This document shows positions 5,000 through 10,791 of a stretch of 10,791 nt of DNA, one piece after another. Every line of letters starts with the position of its first letter. The first letter of the stretch is position 1. The notes under the pieces were generated by a model that worked only from the letters and a program-made list of their open reading frames with translations, made no database searches and was not told the origin of the DNA. Origin of the DNA: Candidatus Methylomirabilota bacterium (GTDB lineage Bacteria > Methylomirabilota > Methylomirabilia > Methylomirabilales > 2-02-FULL-66-22); contig JACQXP010000275.1 of assembly GCA_016208645.1 (NCBI GenBank), positions 1-10,791 of the forward strand. The letters are read 5' to 3'. The translations under genes and the position numbers were made by a program.

Positions 5000-5778
5000 G
5001 GAAACACCTCCCTGATCTCCGCGTTGGCCTTCTGTCCGGCATCCACCAGCCACGTCACCTCGTTGCCACAGGCCATGAATCGCATGCCCTTCTGGATCCA
5101 CTGCTTCGCCCCCGCCACGTCGAAGGTGTGCACGCCGCAGGGCACGTTGGCCCGCCGACAGGTCTCCAGGGCCCGCTCGACGTACTTCACGACCTCGGGG
5201 GCCGATGGATCACCGGGGAGGCCCAGGGTCTGCGAAAGGTCGTTGGGCCCGATGAAGGCGGCGTCCACACCTGGCACGGAGATCAACTGGTCCATGTTCT
5301 CGACGGCCTTGGCCGACTCGATCTGGAGGACGATCATGGTCTCCTGGTTGAGCCGGGCCGTCAGCTCCGCCCCCTTGTAGCGCGCCCACGACGTGTGGAC
5401 GTTTCGCGTGGCCATCCCCCGCTGGCCCAGGGGGTGATACTTGGTGGCGTGGATGATGGCCTCGACATCGGCCTTGGTTTCCGTCTGGGGGCAGAGGAGC
5501 CCCGTGGCGCCGAGGTCCAGGCTCTGGTACAGGCGCTGGGGCTCGTGGATGCTGGGCACCCGCACGATCGTCGGCAGATTCACGCCTCGCGCGGCGATGC
5601 AGAAGTCCGCCAGGCTCGCCGGGGAGAAGCTGCCGTGCTCGCAGTCCACGAAGACGTAGTCCCAGCCTGCGTTCTTCATCATCACGGCCACCGCTGGCAG
5701 CCGGAGGTGCGAGATCATGGTCCCGCAGACGACGCCGCCGGCCTTCAGGGTTTTCTTCAGGGGGTTCTCCAGGATCAT
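4990..5778 (-). CDS. HpcH/HpaI family aldolase
   Basis: A 262-residue class II pyruvate-type aldolase of the HpcH/HpaI family, which cleaves 2-keto-3-deoxy acids (4-hydroxy-2-oxoheptanedioate, 2-dehydro-3-deoxyglucarate, 2-keto-3-deoxyrhamnonate) to pyruvate plus an aldehyde. Visible features are VDCEHGSFS with the catalytic His48, IVRVP with Arg73, the GATGLLCPQTE strand, GQRGM, the metal ligand Glu154 in LQIESAKAVENMD, and Asp180 in FIGPNDLSQTLGLPG. Length is typical. I chose ATG 5778 because GGAGGAG lies 4 nt upstream; the longer frame (to 5859) reads through a heptamer repeat. The substrate cannot be told from sequence. No catabolic partner genes are adjacent; it stands alone between two hairpins. 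Confidence 0.92.
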   Translation of the reverse strand: MILENPLKKTLKAGGVVCGTMISHLRLPAVAVMMKNAGWDYVFVDCEHGSFSPASLADFCIAARGVNLPTIVRVPSIHEPQRLYQSLDLGATGLLCPQTETKADVEAIIHATKYHPLGQRGMATRNVHTSWARYKGAELTARLNQETMIVLQIESAKAVENMDQLISVPGVDAAFIGPNDLSQTLGLPGDPSAPEVVKYVERALETCRRANVPCGVHTFDVAGAKQWIQKGMRFMACGNEVTWLVDAGQKANAEIREVFPRK

Positions 5779-5792
5779 GGTCTCCTCCGTCT

Positions 5793-5834
5793 GAGAGTCG
5801 AGAGCAGAGAGCCGCGAGCCGAGAGCCGAGAATG
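5793..5834. repeat. degenerate heptamer array, GAGAGCC
   Basis: Six units in strict 7-bp phase: GAGAGTC, GAGAGCA, GAGAGCC, GCGAGCC, GAGAGCC, GAGAATG. It ends just upstream of the aldolase ribosome site, so it is transcribed in the 5' leader or sits at the promoter. Confidence 0.75.
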
Positions 5835-5911
5835 ACAAGAAAACCGGGACCGGCATCACGTCTTACGTTTCACGGTAGAGGGTAGCGCAGCGCATCCAGA
5901 AGGCAAGAGAA

Positions 5912-5941
5912 AAGGGTCAGAGGTGTGTTCCTCTGACCCTT
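5912..5941 (-). terminator. strong hairpin, terminator of the AOR-moaD operon
   Basis: AAGGGTCAGAGG (5912-5923) and CCTCTGACCCTT (5930-5941) form a perfect 12-bp stem with a 6-nt loop. It lies 31 nt past the MoaD-like stop. On the minus strand the stem runs into CCCTTTTCTCTT, a fair U-rich tail. It lies 133 nt upstream of the aldolase start and should insulate that gene from the oxidoreductase operon. Confidence 0.7.
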
Positions 5942-5972
5942 GATCGGTGCGATGCCGCCGCCGGCCGGGCGG

Positions 5973-6215
5973 TCAGCCGCCCATGATGATGGGATGCAGC
6001 TCGACGAACTGGCCGTCCTTGGGTGTGTGGCTCAGGTACTCGCGCTCGCCGTTCACGGCGGCGATGCCGAACTCGACCTCGGGCAGCTCCGCCAACCGGA
6101 TCAGGTCCAGGATGGTGGCGTCCTCCGGGCCCACTACCTCCACCACATCCGAGGGGAGCCGGTAGTAGCGCAGGAAGCTGCGGGGGATCTTCAGCACGAC
6201 GATCTTGCGGATCAC
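5973..6215 (-). CDS. MoaD/ThiS-family sulfur-carrier protein
   Basis: An 80-residue beta-grasp protein: VIRKIVVLKIPRSFLRYY at the N-terminus, a middle ATILDLIRLAELP, then AAVNGEREYLSHTPKDGQFV and VELHPIIMGG at the C-terminus. The last two residues are Gly-Gly, as required for adenylation and thiocarboxylation in MoaD and ThiS. The start is GTG 6215, whose last bases overlap the TGA of the oxidoreductase gene (GTGA, 4-bp overlap), so the two are translationally coupled. The pairing suggests it supplies sulfur for the pyranopterin cofactor of the neighbouring enzyme; MoaD-like genes beside AOR genes are common. It is easily missed because a longer shadow frame covers it. Confidence 0.85.
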   Translation of the reverse strand: MIRKIVVLKIPRSFLRYYRLPSDVVEVVGPEDATILDLIRLAELPEVEFGIAAVNGEREYLSHTPKDGQFVELHPIIMGG

Positions 6216-8095
6216 GCCAGGACCACCTCTTTCCGCTCGGAGAGGTCCAGGGCCGAGAGCGTCTCCGCCGTCGGCAGGCCGTCGGGCGTCCAGCCGCGGA
6301 TCTGGTAGTACTCGTCCATCATCTTCCGGAACGCCTCGGGCGGGATGTTGGGCATCTCCTCGCCCCGCTTCTCCTGGGTGAGGATCCGGTGGGGCAACTG
6401 GTCGTCCTCCCGCGTCACCCCCAGGCGCGTGCTGTACAGCCGCTTCAGGGTGAAGATCCGGTCGCCGGCTTTCATCAGGTCGTCTTGCCACGTCCACTTC
6501 CAGCCGGTGAGGGTGTTCAGGGCCTCGGTCAGCGGCGTGGGGCTGAAGCCCCGCGCGTAGAACTTGCACATGCCCAGCCCGTTGTAGATCGCCATGAGGT
6601 TGTGCATGCGGGCGGCCAGGAGGGCCTTGCCGTCGGTGATGCGCGGGTTCAGCTTGGCGTTGTAGCCGAACTCGGGCATGGGCACGCCGGTCTCCACGAT
6701 GAAGGGCAGCCCCTCCAGGTGGCAGGCGCCTCGCGCCCCGGTGGCGTAGTTCACCCCCATGGACCAGAAGGCCCGCGGATCGTGCATGGGAAACTCCAGG
6801 CCCTTCACCGTGATCGTGAGCTTCTCGGCGTCCCCCCCGATCTTCCGCGCGGCGGCCAGGGAGCCGTCCGCCAAGAGGTTCCCCAGGTGCTTCCGGAACG
6901 CCACCTGCTCCACCGTGGCCAGGATGGCCTCGGAATCTCCCCAGGCCAGCTTGACCCCGCCCGTGTCCCGCTCGGAGATCAGGCCGCGCTCGAACGCCTC
7001 GATGGCGAAGGCGATGCTGTTGCCCGCGGAGATGGTGTCCAGGCCGTACCGGTTGCACAGCTCGTTGGCCCGGATGACCGAGGGCAGGTCGTCGTTCAGG
7101 AGCATGGCGCCGAAGGAGCCCAGCGTCTCGTACTCCGGGTTGTGGCCCACGTTCTCCCGGACGCCGTTTCCGCCCTCGATGGTGACGTGCTGCCAGCAGT
7201 GGATGGGGCAGCCGGAGCAGGAGCTGGACTTCACCGCGTACCGCTCGTGGATCGTCTTGCCGCTGATCCGGGCGGCGCCCTCGCGCCAGTGGCCCTCCTG
7301 GAAATTCTTGATGGGCAGGCCGCCGCGCTCCTCGTGCGTCTCGATGCTCCCCGAGGTCCCGTACACGGTGAACATCCCGAACTTGGCCGGGACCTCGTTG
7401 GTCTTCTTGAGGGCCCAGCCCATCAACCCGGCCGGGTGGTAGACCGGGACGCCGCGGGTGCCCCGGACCACGATGGCCTTGAGCTTCTTCGCCCCCATCA
7501 CCGCGCCCATCCCCGTGCGCCCCGCGGCCCGGGCGTGGCGGCCCTCCACCATCACGGCCGCGATCCGGACGAGGTTCTCGCCGGCCTGGCCGATGGCGGC
7601 CACCTTGGCCTTGGGATCGGTCTCCTCCAGCAGGAGATCGCCCGCCTCGTAGGTGTCCTTCCCCCAGAGCCTCTCGGCGGGTCGGATCTCGACGTGGTCA
7701 TCGTTGATCCACAGGTACACCGGGCTGGAAGCCGCGCCCAGGACCACCAGGCCGTCGTGACCGGTACAACGGAACTCGGCCCCCCAGGTTCCCCCCACGG
7801 TGGCCTCGCCCCAGATGCCGGTGAGGGGGGAGCGGGAGACGAAGGACGTCCGGGTCCCACCCGGAATCGTGGTCCCGGTGAAGAAGCCGGGGACGACCAC
7901 CAGGGGATTCCGCGGATGAAACGGGTCCACCGTCGCGTCGCCGAGGTCCATGAGCAGCCGGGCACCCAGGCCGCTGCCCATGAGGTACTTCTTGTACAGT
8001 TCATCCGGCAGCGTCCGCGTCTCCACGGTCCGCGTGGTCAGATCCACCAGGAGGATCCTGCCGGTATAGCCTTTGCCTCGTGACTTTCCTGCCAT
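6212..8095 (-). CDS. aldehyde:ferredoxin oxidoreductase family protein
   Basis: A 627-residue enzyme of the AOR family, which oxidises aldehydes (or related carbonyls) with a tungsten or molybdenum bis-pyranopterin cofactor and one 4Fe-4S cluster. The N-terminal domain is typical: GYTGRILLVDLTTRTVE, LMGSGLGARLL, SFVSRSPLTGIWGEATVGGTWG split by the usual Gly-rich turns, AGRTGMGAVMGAKKLKAI. The cluster ligands are Cys293, Cys296 and Cys300 (CSGCPIHC) and Cys510 (YNGLGMCKF); EYETLG and GACHLEG hold the conserved acid and His near the metal. I chose ATG 8095 because AAAGGAG lies 5 nt upstream; the longer frame to 8356 reads through a heptamer repeat and the vapB promoter. No ferredoxin-like subunit gene is adjacent. 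The substrate is not deducible. Confidence 0.92.
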   Translation of the reverse strand: MAGKSRGKGYTGRILLVDLTTRTVETRTLPDELYKKYLMGSGLGARLLMDLGDATVDPFHPRNPLVVVPGFFTGTTIPGGTRTSFVSRSPLTGIWGEATVGGTWGAEFRCTGHDGLVVLGAASSPVYLWINDDHVEIRPAERLWGKDTYEAGDLLLEETDPKAKVAAIGQAGENLVRIAAVMVEGRHARAAGRTGMGAVMGAKKLKAIVVRGTRGVPVYHPAGLMGWALKKTNEVPAKFGMFTVYGTSGSIETHEERGGLPIKNFQEGHWREGAARISGKTIHERYAVKSSSCSGCPIHCWQHVTIEGGNGVRENVGHNPEYETLGSFGAMLLNDDLPSVIRANELCNRYGLDTISAGNSIAFAIEAFERGLISERDTGGVKLAWGDSEAILATVEQVAFRKHLGNLLADGSLAAARKIGGDAEKLTITVKGLEFPMHDPRAFWSMGVNYATGARGACHLEGLPFIVETGVPMPEFGYNAKLNPRITDGKALLAARMHNLMAIYNGLGMCKFYARGFSPTPLTEALNTLTGWKWTWQDDLMKAGDRIFTLKRLYSTRLGVTREDDQLPHRILTQEKRGEEMPNIPPEAFRKMMDEYYQIRGWTPDGLPTAETLSALDLSERKEVVLA

Positions 8096-8252
8096 TGCTG
8101 CTCCTTTCGCGGTCACCGTTTGTATACTGGAGAATGACGACCAATATGATGCCGTATCAGATAACGTGGCGCAAGGGAAAAGGCGGGAGGCTATGGAAAG
8201 GAAAGGCACGTGGAGGACAGGGTATGAAGGACGGGGGAGGGACGGCTCCATC

Positions 8253-8280
8253 GACTCCTGATCCCCGGTCCCCAACTCCT
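8253..8280. repeat. degenerate heptamer array, C-rich
   Basis: Four units in phase: GACTCCT, GATCCCC, GGTCCCC, AACTCCT, followed by GTTTTTC. Read on the minus strand the units are of the GGGGAC type, as in the array at 4804. It lies between the oxidoreductase start and the vapB promoter. Confidence 0.6.
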
Positions 8281-8305
8281 GTTTTTCAACGGCAAGAGGT
8301 AGCCC

Positions 8306-8338
8306 TTGACGCCGAGTAAGGATTCCTTGTATCCTTAC
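8306..8338 (+). promoter_or_regulatory. vapB promoter and autoregulatory operator
   Basis: TTGACG (8306-8311), an 18-bp spacer and TATCCT (8330-8335) form a sigma-70-type promoter. A perfect inverted repeat GTAAGGAT (8316-8323) / ATCCTTAC (8331-8338) with a 7-bp centre overlaps the -10 box. Antitoxins of the AbrB fold repress by binding such sites, so this is the expected VapB operator. Confidence 0.65.
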
Positions 8339-8354
8339 ATGTGGAGGAACCGCC

Positions 8355-8594
8355 ATGTTGGCAAAAAAGACATCGAAGAATCAGCTCACGCTTCCCAAGG
8401 CTGTGGTCCAGCAGATCCCAGACGTCGAGTACTTCGACGTTTCGGTCAAGGAAGGCGAGGTCATTCTGAGGCCGGTCGTGGTCAGCGCTCCGGAGGAGCG
8501 GCTGAAGGCGGTGCGGGCAAAGGTCAAGGCCCTGGGGCTGACGGAGAAGGATATCGAAGCGGCGATCCGCTGGGCGCGCGGCCGGCGGCGCTGA
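8355..8594 (+). CDS. AbrB/SpoVT-like antitoxin (VapB-type)
   Basis: A 79-residue protein with the swapped-hairpin AbrB DNA-binding domain at residues 1-45: KKTSKNQLTLPKAVVQQIP, then YFDVSVKEGEVILRPV. The C-terminal half (EERLKAVRAKVKALGLTEKD, then an Ala/Trp/Arg helix) is the expected toxin-binding arm. GGAGG lies 7 nt before the ATG. The stop TGA overlaps the start of the toxin gene (TGATG), so the two are coupled. It should neutralise the PIN toxin and repress the operon at the palindrome in 8316-8338. Confidence 0.88.
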   Translation: MLAKKTSKNQLTLPKAVVQQIPDVEYFDVSVKEGEVILRPVVVSAPEERLKAVRAKVKALGLTEKDIEAAIRWARGRRR

Positions 8595-9001
8595 TGCGCG
8601 TCGTCCTGGACACGAACACGCTCGTCTCGGCTCTCCTCTTCACCGGCACGGCTTCCCGTCTCGTTTCGCTCTGGCAATCCCACCGAATCACGATCCTGCT
8701 TTCCGCGCCTATCCTGCAAGAATATCTGCGGGTCCTGGCATACCCGAAGTTTCGCTTGGGCAGCCAAGAGATTAGGCGGTTGGTCGAAGATGAAGTATTG
8801 CCCTTCATCGAGACAATTCGGCCGAGGCGCCATCTTGCCTTAGTCCGGCGGGATCCCGAAGACAACAAGTTCCTCGAGTGTGCTGTGGCCGGCCGGGCCA
8901 TCTATCTGGTCACGGGCGACCAGGACCTATTGGAGCTCGGTTCGTATCGTGGGATCACCATCCTTACGGTGGGGGAGTTCTTGAAGGAGACTGGACTTTG
9001 A
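8594..9001 (+). CDS. PIN-domain toxin (VapC-like, COG1569 type)
   Basis: A 135-residue PIN-domain ribonuclease of the 'putative toxin component, PIN family' group. The four acidic positions are present: Asp6 (VVLDTNTLVSALL), Glu43 (APILQEYLRVL), Asp90 (RRDPEDNKFLECA) and Asp109/Asp111 (LVTGDQDLLEL). These hold the Mg2+ or Mn2+ that cuts RNA. The length is normal and nothing is missing, so the toxin should be active. Coupled to the AbrB-type antitoxin by a TGATG overlap. An upstream in-frame extension into the antitoxin gene exists but has no start support. Confidence 0.9.
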   Translation: MRVVLDTNTLVSALLFTGTASRLVSLWQSHRITILLSAPILQEYLRVLAYPKFRLGSQEIRRLVEDEVLPFIETIRPRRHLALVRRDPEDNKFLECAVAGRAIYLVTGDQDLLELGSYRGITILTVGEFLKETGL

Positions 9002-9061
9002 TGCAGCCTTCGGGAAGGGGACCAGGCCGTTTAGTGGCTTTACGCAAGTACGCTTGGTTGA

Positions 9062-9787
9062 TCAAGCGGTCAGCAAGGAGAGGATCTCAGGAGGGACCAG
9101 GCCGGTGACAGGCTCGCCGCGGGCGAGGCGGGCGCGGATGTCTGTGGCCGAGATCACCGCGATCTCCGGCGGGAGTTGGATCACTCGGATCCGGTGGGCG
9201 TAGGGAACGACGTCGGGCCGGGCGAGGAAGGCCGTCACGGCCTCGGGAGGATCGGGGGCGCGGTTGGCCGCGATGAACGCGCTTCCCCCGAAGAGGGCGG
9301 ACAGTGCGGCGTCGCGGTCCGCGTAGTATTTCGGATCGAACAGCCGGACCAGGGTGTCGAAGCCGACGATGAAGGTCAGCCGGGTTCCCGCGGGATAGTG
9401 AGGCCGGATGGCCTCGGCCTTGTCAACGAACCGTCCGTGGCTGCATGCAGCGACGGAGAACGTCGGACGGGATTCGGCGAAGCGTACCATGAGGTTGAGA
9501 CGCCGCTCCAGGGGGAAACCCGTCACGGCCTTGTCCACGTTGGCACTGGCGAGAAGGAGCAGGATCTCGCCGGGGGGGACGATGCGGCTGGCCTCCTGGA
9601 TGAGCCAGACGTGAGCCACGGTCAGGGGATTGAAGGAGGCGGACAGGCAGAGTAGCTGGCCCGGTCGTTCCGCGATTCCCCCGGGCGCCCGGCGCGCGAA
9701 CGCCAGCCGCGGCGGCCCACCCGGATCAAGTCCTGACAGGAGTTCCCTCATCATTTTCTCGCTCTCCACTCCATTCCCTTTCTCCAT
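9062..9787 (-). CDS. NadD/NMNAT-like nucleotidyltransferase
   Basis: A 241-residue member of the nucleotidylyltransferase superfamily, closest in pattern to nicotinate/nicotinamide mononucleotide adenylyltransferases, which make NaAD or NAD from the mononucleotide and ATP. SFNPLTVAHVWLI (51-63) is the nucleotide-binding motif, with Thr56-x-x-His59 in place of the usual bacterial His-x-Gly-His; this (T/H)xxH form is known in eukaryotic NMNATs. VISATDIRARL (211-221) is the second signature (ISxTxxR), and IVGFDTLVRLFDPKYY (140-155) fits the substrate-binding part. ATG 9787 has no ribosome site; the ATGs near 9754-9751 are alternatives, and the first 40 residues match nothing. It is convergent with vapC, and divergent from ffh. 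A CGCTTG/CAAGCG hairpin (9051-9068) covers its stop. Exact substrate uncertain. Confidence 0.8.
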   Translation of the reverse strand: MEKGNGVESEKMMRELLSGLDPGGPPRLAFARRAPGGIAERPGQLLCLSASFNPLTVAHVWLIQEASRIVPPGEILLLLASANVDKAVTGFPLERRLNLMVRFAESRPTFSVAACSHGRFVDKAEAIRPHYPAGTRLTFIVGFDTLVRLFDPKYYADRDAALSALFGGSAFIAANRAPDPPEAVTAFLARPDVVPYAHRIRVIQLPPEIAVISATDIRARLARGEPVTGLVPPEILSLLTA

Positions 9788-9990
9788 GATTCACCGTTGA
9801 GAGCGCTGCGATGCTGGGCGACTGGAATGCTCTCAGCATCTTGGCGATCCAGCGGAGGATATCGGGTCGGTTCGCACTGGTCAATACGATGAGGCCGGCC
9901 TGTCATCGCATCGTCAGGCATCCGCTGCCATGGAGGAACCCGGAAACCCGAGTGCCGGAATCTCCAATGCCGACGCGGAGTTGGCGCGCC
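9780..9990 (-). pseudogene. possible C-terminal relic of a beta-lactamase-fold serine hydrolase
   Basis: One minus-strand frame reads GDSGTRVSGFLHGSGCLTMR (9965-9906), a TGA stop (9905-9903), then QAGLIVLTSANRPDILRWI (from 9902) continuing AKMLRAFQSP. The order 'GxSGxxxGF ... GLxVLTxxxxxxLLxxIxxxL' is that of the C-terminus of AmpC/EstB-type serine hydrolases (GHSGSNPGF...GLVVLTNSDNG...), with the usual spacing of about 15-20 residues between the two blocks. Nothing of the catalytic N-terminal part is in the window. With the internal stop this would be a dead relic occupying the nadD-ffh spacer. The match is from memory of the family pattern and is not verified. Confidence 0.35.
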
Positions 9991-10007
9991 GCGGGGGGAT
10001 TTTCACC

Positions 10008-10036
10008 TTGACAAAGAGGGGGCATCCGGCTAGTTT
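10008..10036 (+). promoter_or_regulatory. sigma-70-type promoter of ffh
   Basis: TTGACA (10008-10013), 17-bp spacer, TAGTTT (10031-10036), 26 nt ahead of the ffh start codon. The -35 box is a perfect consensus; the -10 box matches at its first two and last positions. No competing element was seen nearby. Confidence 0.65.
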
Positions 10037-10062
10037 CACCCTTTGCTCTTGTCGGAGATCAC

Positions 10063-10791
10063 ATGTTTCAAGGCCTGAGCGACAGACTCGACCAGATCTT
10101 CAAGCGGCTTCGCGGGTACGGCCGGCTCAGCGAAGAGAACATCACCGAAGCGCTCCGCGAGGTGCGCCTGGCCCTCCTGGAGGCGGACGTCAACTTCAAG
10201 GTCGCCCGGTCCTTCCTGGAGCGCGTGCGCGAACGGGCCGTCGGCCGCGACGTCCTGGACAGCCTGACGCCGGGCCAGCAGGTCATCAAGGTCGTCTACG
10301 AAGAGCTGGCGGCCTTGATGGGTGGGGAGGCCACACAGCTTCGGACGGCCGGCCAATCCCCCACGGTGCTTATGCTGGTGGGCTTGCAGGGGTCGGGGAA
10401 GACCACGACGGCCGGGAAGCTGGCCCGCCTCCTGCGCGAGCAGGGGCGCCGGCCCCTGCTGGCGGCGGCGGACCTCCAGCGGCCGGCGGCACAGGAGCAA
10501 CTGGCCACGCTGGGGAAGACGCTCGGCGTCGAGGTGTATCGCGCCGTTGGCGGGGCCTCGGCGGTGGCCGTCTGCCGCGAGGCCGTGAGTCAGGCGCGAT
10601 CGCGCCTGCTGGATCCGGTCATCCTGGACACGGCCGGCCGTCTGCACATCGACGAGCCCCTGATGGACGAGCTTCGCGCCATCAAGGCCGAGGTGAAGCC
10701 CACCGAGGTCCTGATGGTGGTGGACGCCATGACGGGCCAGGACGCGGTCAACTCCGCCAGCAGTTTCCACCAGGCGCTGGAGCTGACCGGC
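10063..10791 (+). CDS. ffh: signal recognition particle protein Ffh/SRP54 (5' part)
   Basis: The first 243 residues of Ffh, the GTPase that with 4.5S RNA recognises signal peptides on nascent chains and delivers ribosomes to FtsY at the membrane. The start MFQGLSDRLDQIFKRLRGYG and the N-domain helix motif ALREVRLALLEADVNFKVA are textbook. The G domain has P-loop GLQGSGKTTT (107-116), ADLQRPAA (G2 region), LDTAGRLHID with Asp189 (G3) and VVDAMTGQDA (about 224-233). GGAG lies 6 nt before the ATG. The gene runs off the right edge before the rest of the G domain and the Met-rich M domain; full length should be about 450 residues. Confidence 0.97.
   Translation, partial: MFQGLSDRLDQIFKRLRGYGRLSEENITEALREVRLALLEADVNFKVARSFLERVRERAVGRDVLDSLTPGQQVIKVVYEELAALMGGEATQLRTAGQSPTVLMLVGLQGSGKTTTAGKLARLLREQGRRPLLAAADLQRPAAQEQLATLGKTLGVEVYRAVGGASAVAVCREAVSQARSRLLDPVILDTAGRLHIDEPLMDELRAIKAEVKPTEVLMVVDAMTGQDAVNSASSFHQALELTG

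Noticed and set aside
6023..8083. A 686-residue plus-strand open frame
   Set aside because: It is the antisense of the AOR gene, His/Gly/Pro/Arg-rich, with no recognisable domain.
8116..8125. GTATAC palindrome as a GntR-type site upstream of the AOR gene
   Set aside because: Only six symmetric bases and no regulator nearby; too weak to call.
8096..8356. 87-residue N-terminal extension of the AOR protein
   Set aside because: It reads through a heptamer repeat and the vapB promoter; a good ribosome site and the family start are at 8095.
9018..9104. 12-bp direct repeat GGGACCAGGCCG at 9018-9029 and 9093-9104
   Set aside because: One copy is nadD coding sequence; the similarity does not extend beyond a few bases, so chance in GC-rich DNA is enough.
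9798..9840. Two mutually exclusive hairpins (TGAGAGC/GCTCTCA and GATGCTG/CAGCATC) upstream of nadD, considered as a riboswitch-like leader
   Set aside because: Only 7-bp stems with long loops, no known riboswitch consensus, and the same bases read as a possible relic protein.
1..10791. Search for CRISPR arrays, tRNA, rRNA and att sites
   Set aside because: No regularly spaced 25-40 bp repeats, no cloverleaf with a T-loop GTTCRA in context, and no integrase gene were seen.

Overview
The window is GC-rich (mid-60s percent by eye) bacterial DNA. It combines a conserved chromosomal gene (ffh, cut by the right edge), a tungsten/molybdenum-type aldehyde oxidoreductase with its own MoaD-like protein, an HpcH/HpaI aldolase, and a left half full of small toxin-antitoxin-like genes, a REP-associated transposase and a type IV restriction gene. 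The gene content and the repeat-rich spacers suggest an environmental soil or sediment lineage (for example Methylomirabilota/Rokubacteria or a deltaproteobacterium-like group). That assignment is inference; nothing here fixes the taxonomy.

Layout, left to right. (1) 36-664, minus strand: a DUF2283 gene, a likely DUF4258 remnant just upstream of it, a 46-bp palindromic repeat and an orphan DUF433 antitoxin-like gene. (2) 665-2330: a gene-poor stretch, then a full-length RAYT (REP-associated tyrosine transposase, Y1/HUH family) bracketed by REP-like hairpins with a GGGAC head, plus a 17-bp perfect inverted repeat joining its leader to its last codons. (3) 2384-4378, minus strand: an intact Mrr-type restriction endonuclease, preceded by an uncharacterised pair (a shikimate-kinase-like P-loop protein and a 98-residue protein), with a perfect 16-bp operator-like palindrome upstream. 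(4) 4379-4989: about 600 bp without a gene, holding two related hairpins, a 14-unit heptamer array and a terminator-like hairpin. (5) 4990-8095, minus strand: the HpcH/HpaI aldolase and, separated by a strong bidirectional hairpin, the AOR-moaD pair overlapping by 4 bp. (6) 8253-9001, plus strand: a VapB/PIN-toxin pair with a promoter and perfect inverted-repeat operator. (7) 9062-9787, minus strand: a NadD-like nucleotidyltransferase with an altered nucleotide-binding motif; upstream of it lies what looks like the decayed C-terminus of a beta-lactamase-fold serine hydrolase. (8) 10063 to the edge, plus strand: ffh behind a good sigma-70-type promoter.

Two patterns cut across genes. First, four separate spacers carry degenerate tandem repeats locked to a strict 7-bp phase (4804, 4965, 5793, 8253), each with a different unit sequence, like the heptameric STRR repeats of cyanobacteria but in a different setting. 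Second, the REP-like elements of the RAYT have covarying stems. The best candidate for an undescribed system is the P-loop kinase-like protein plus 98-aa partner, co-directional with mrr. That idea rests on gene order and sequence features, not on any known function.
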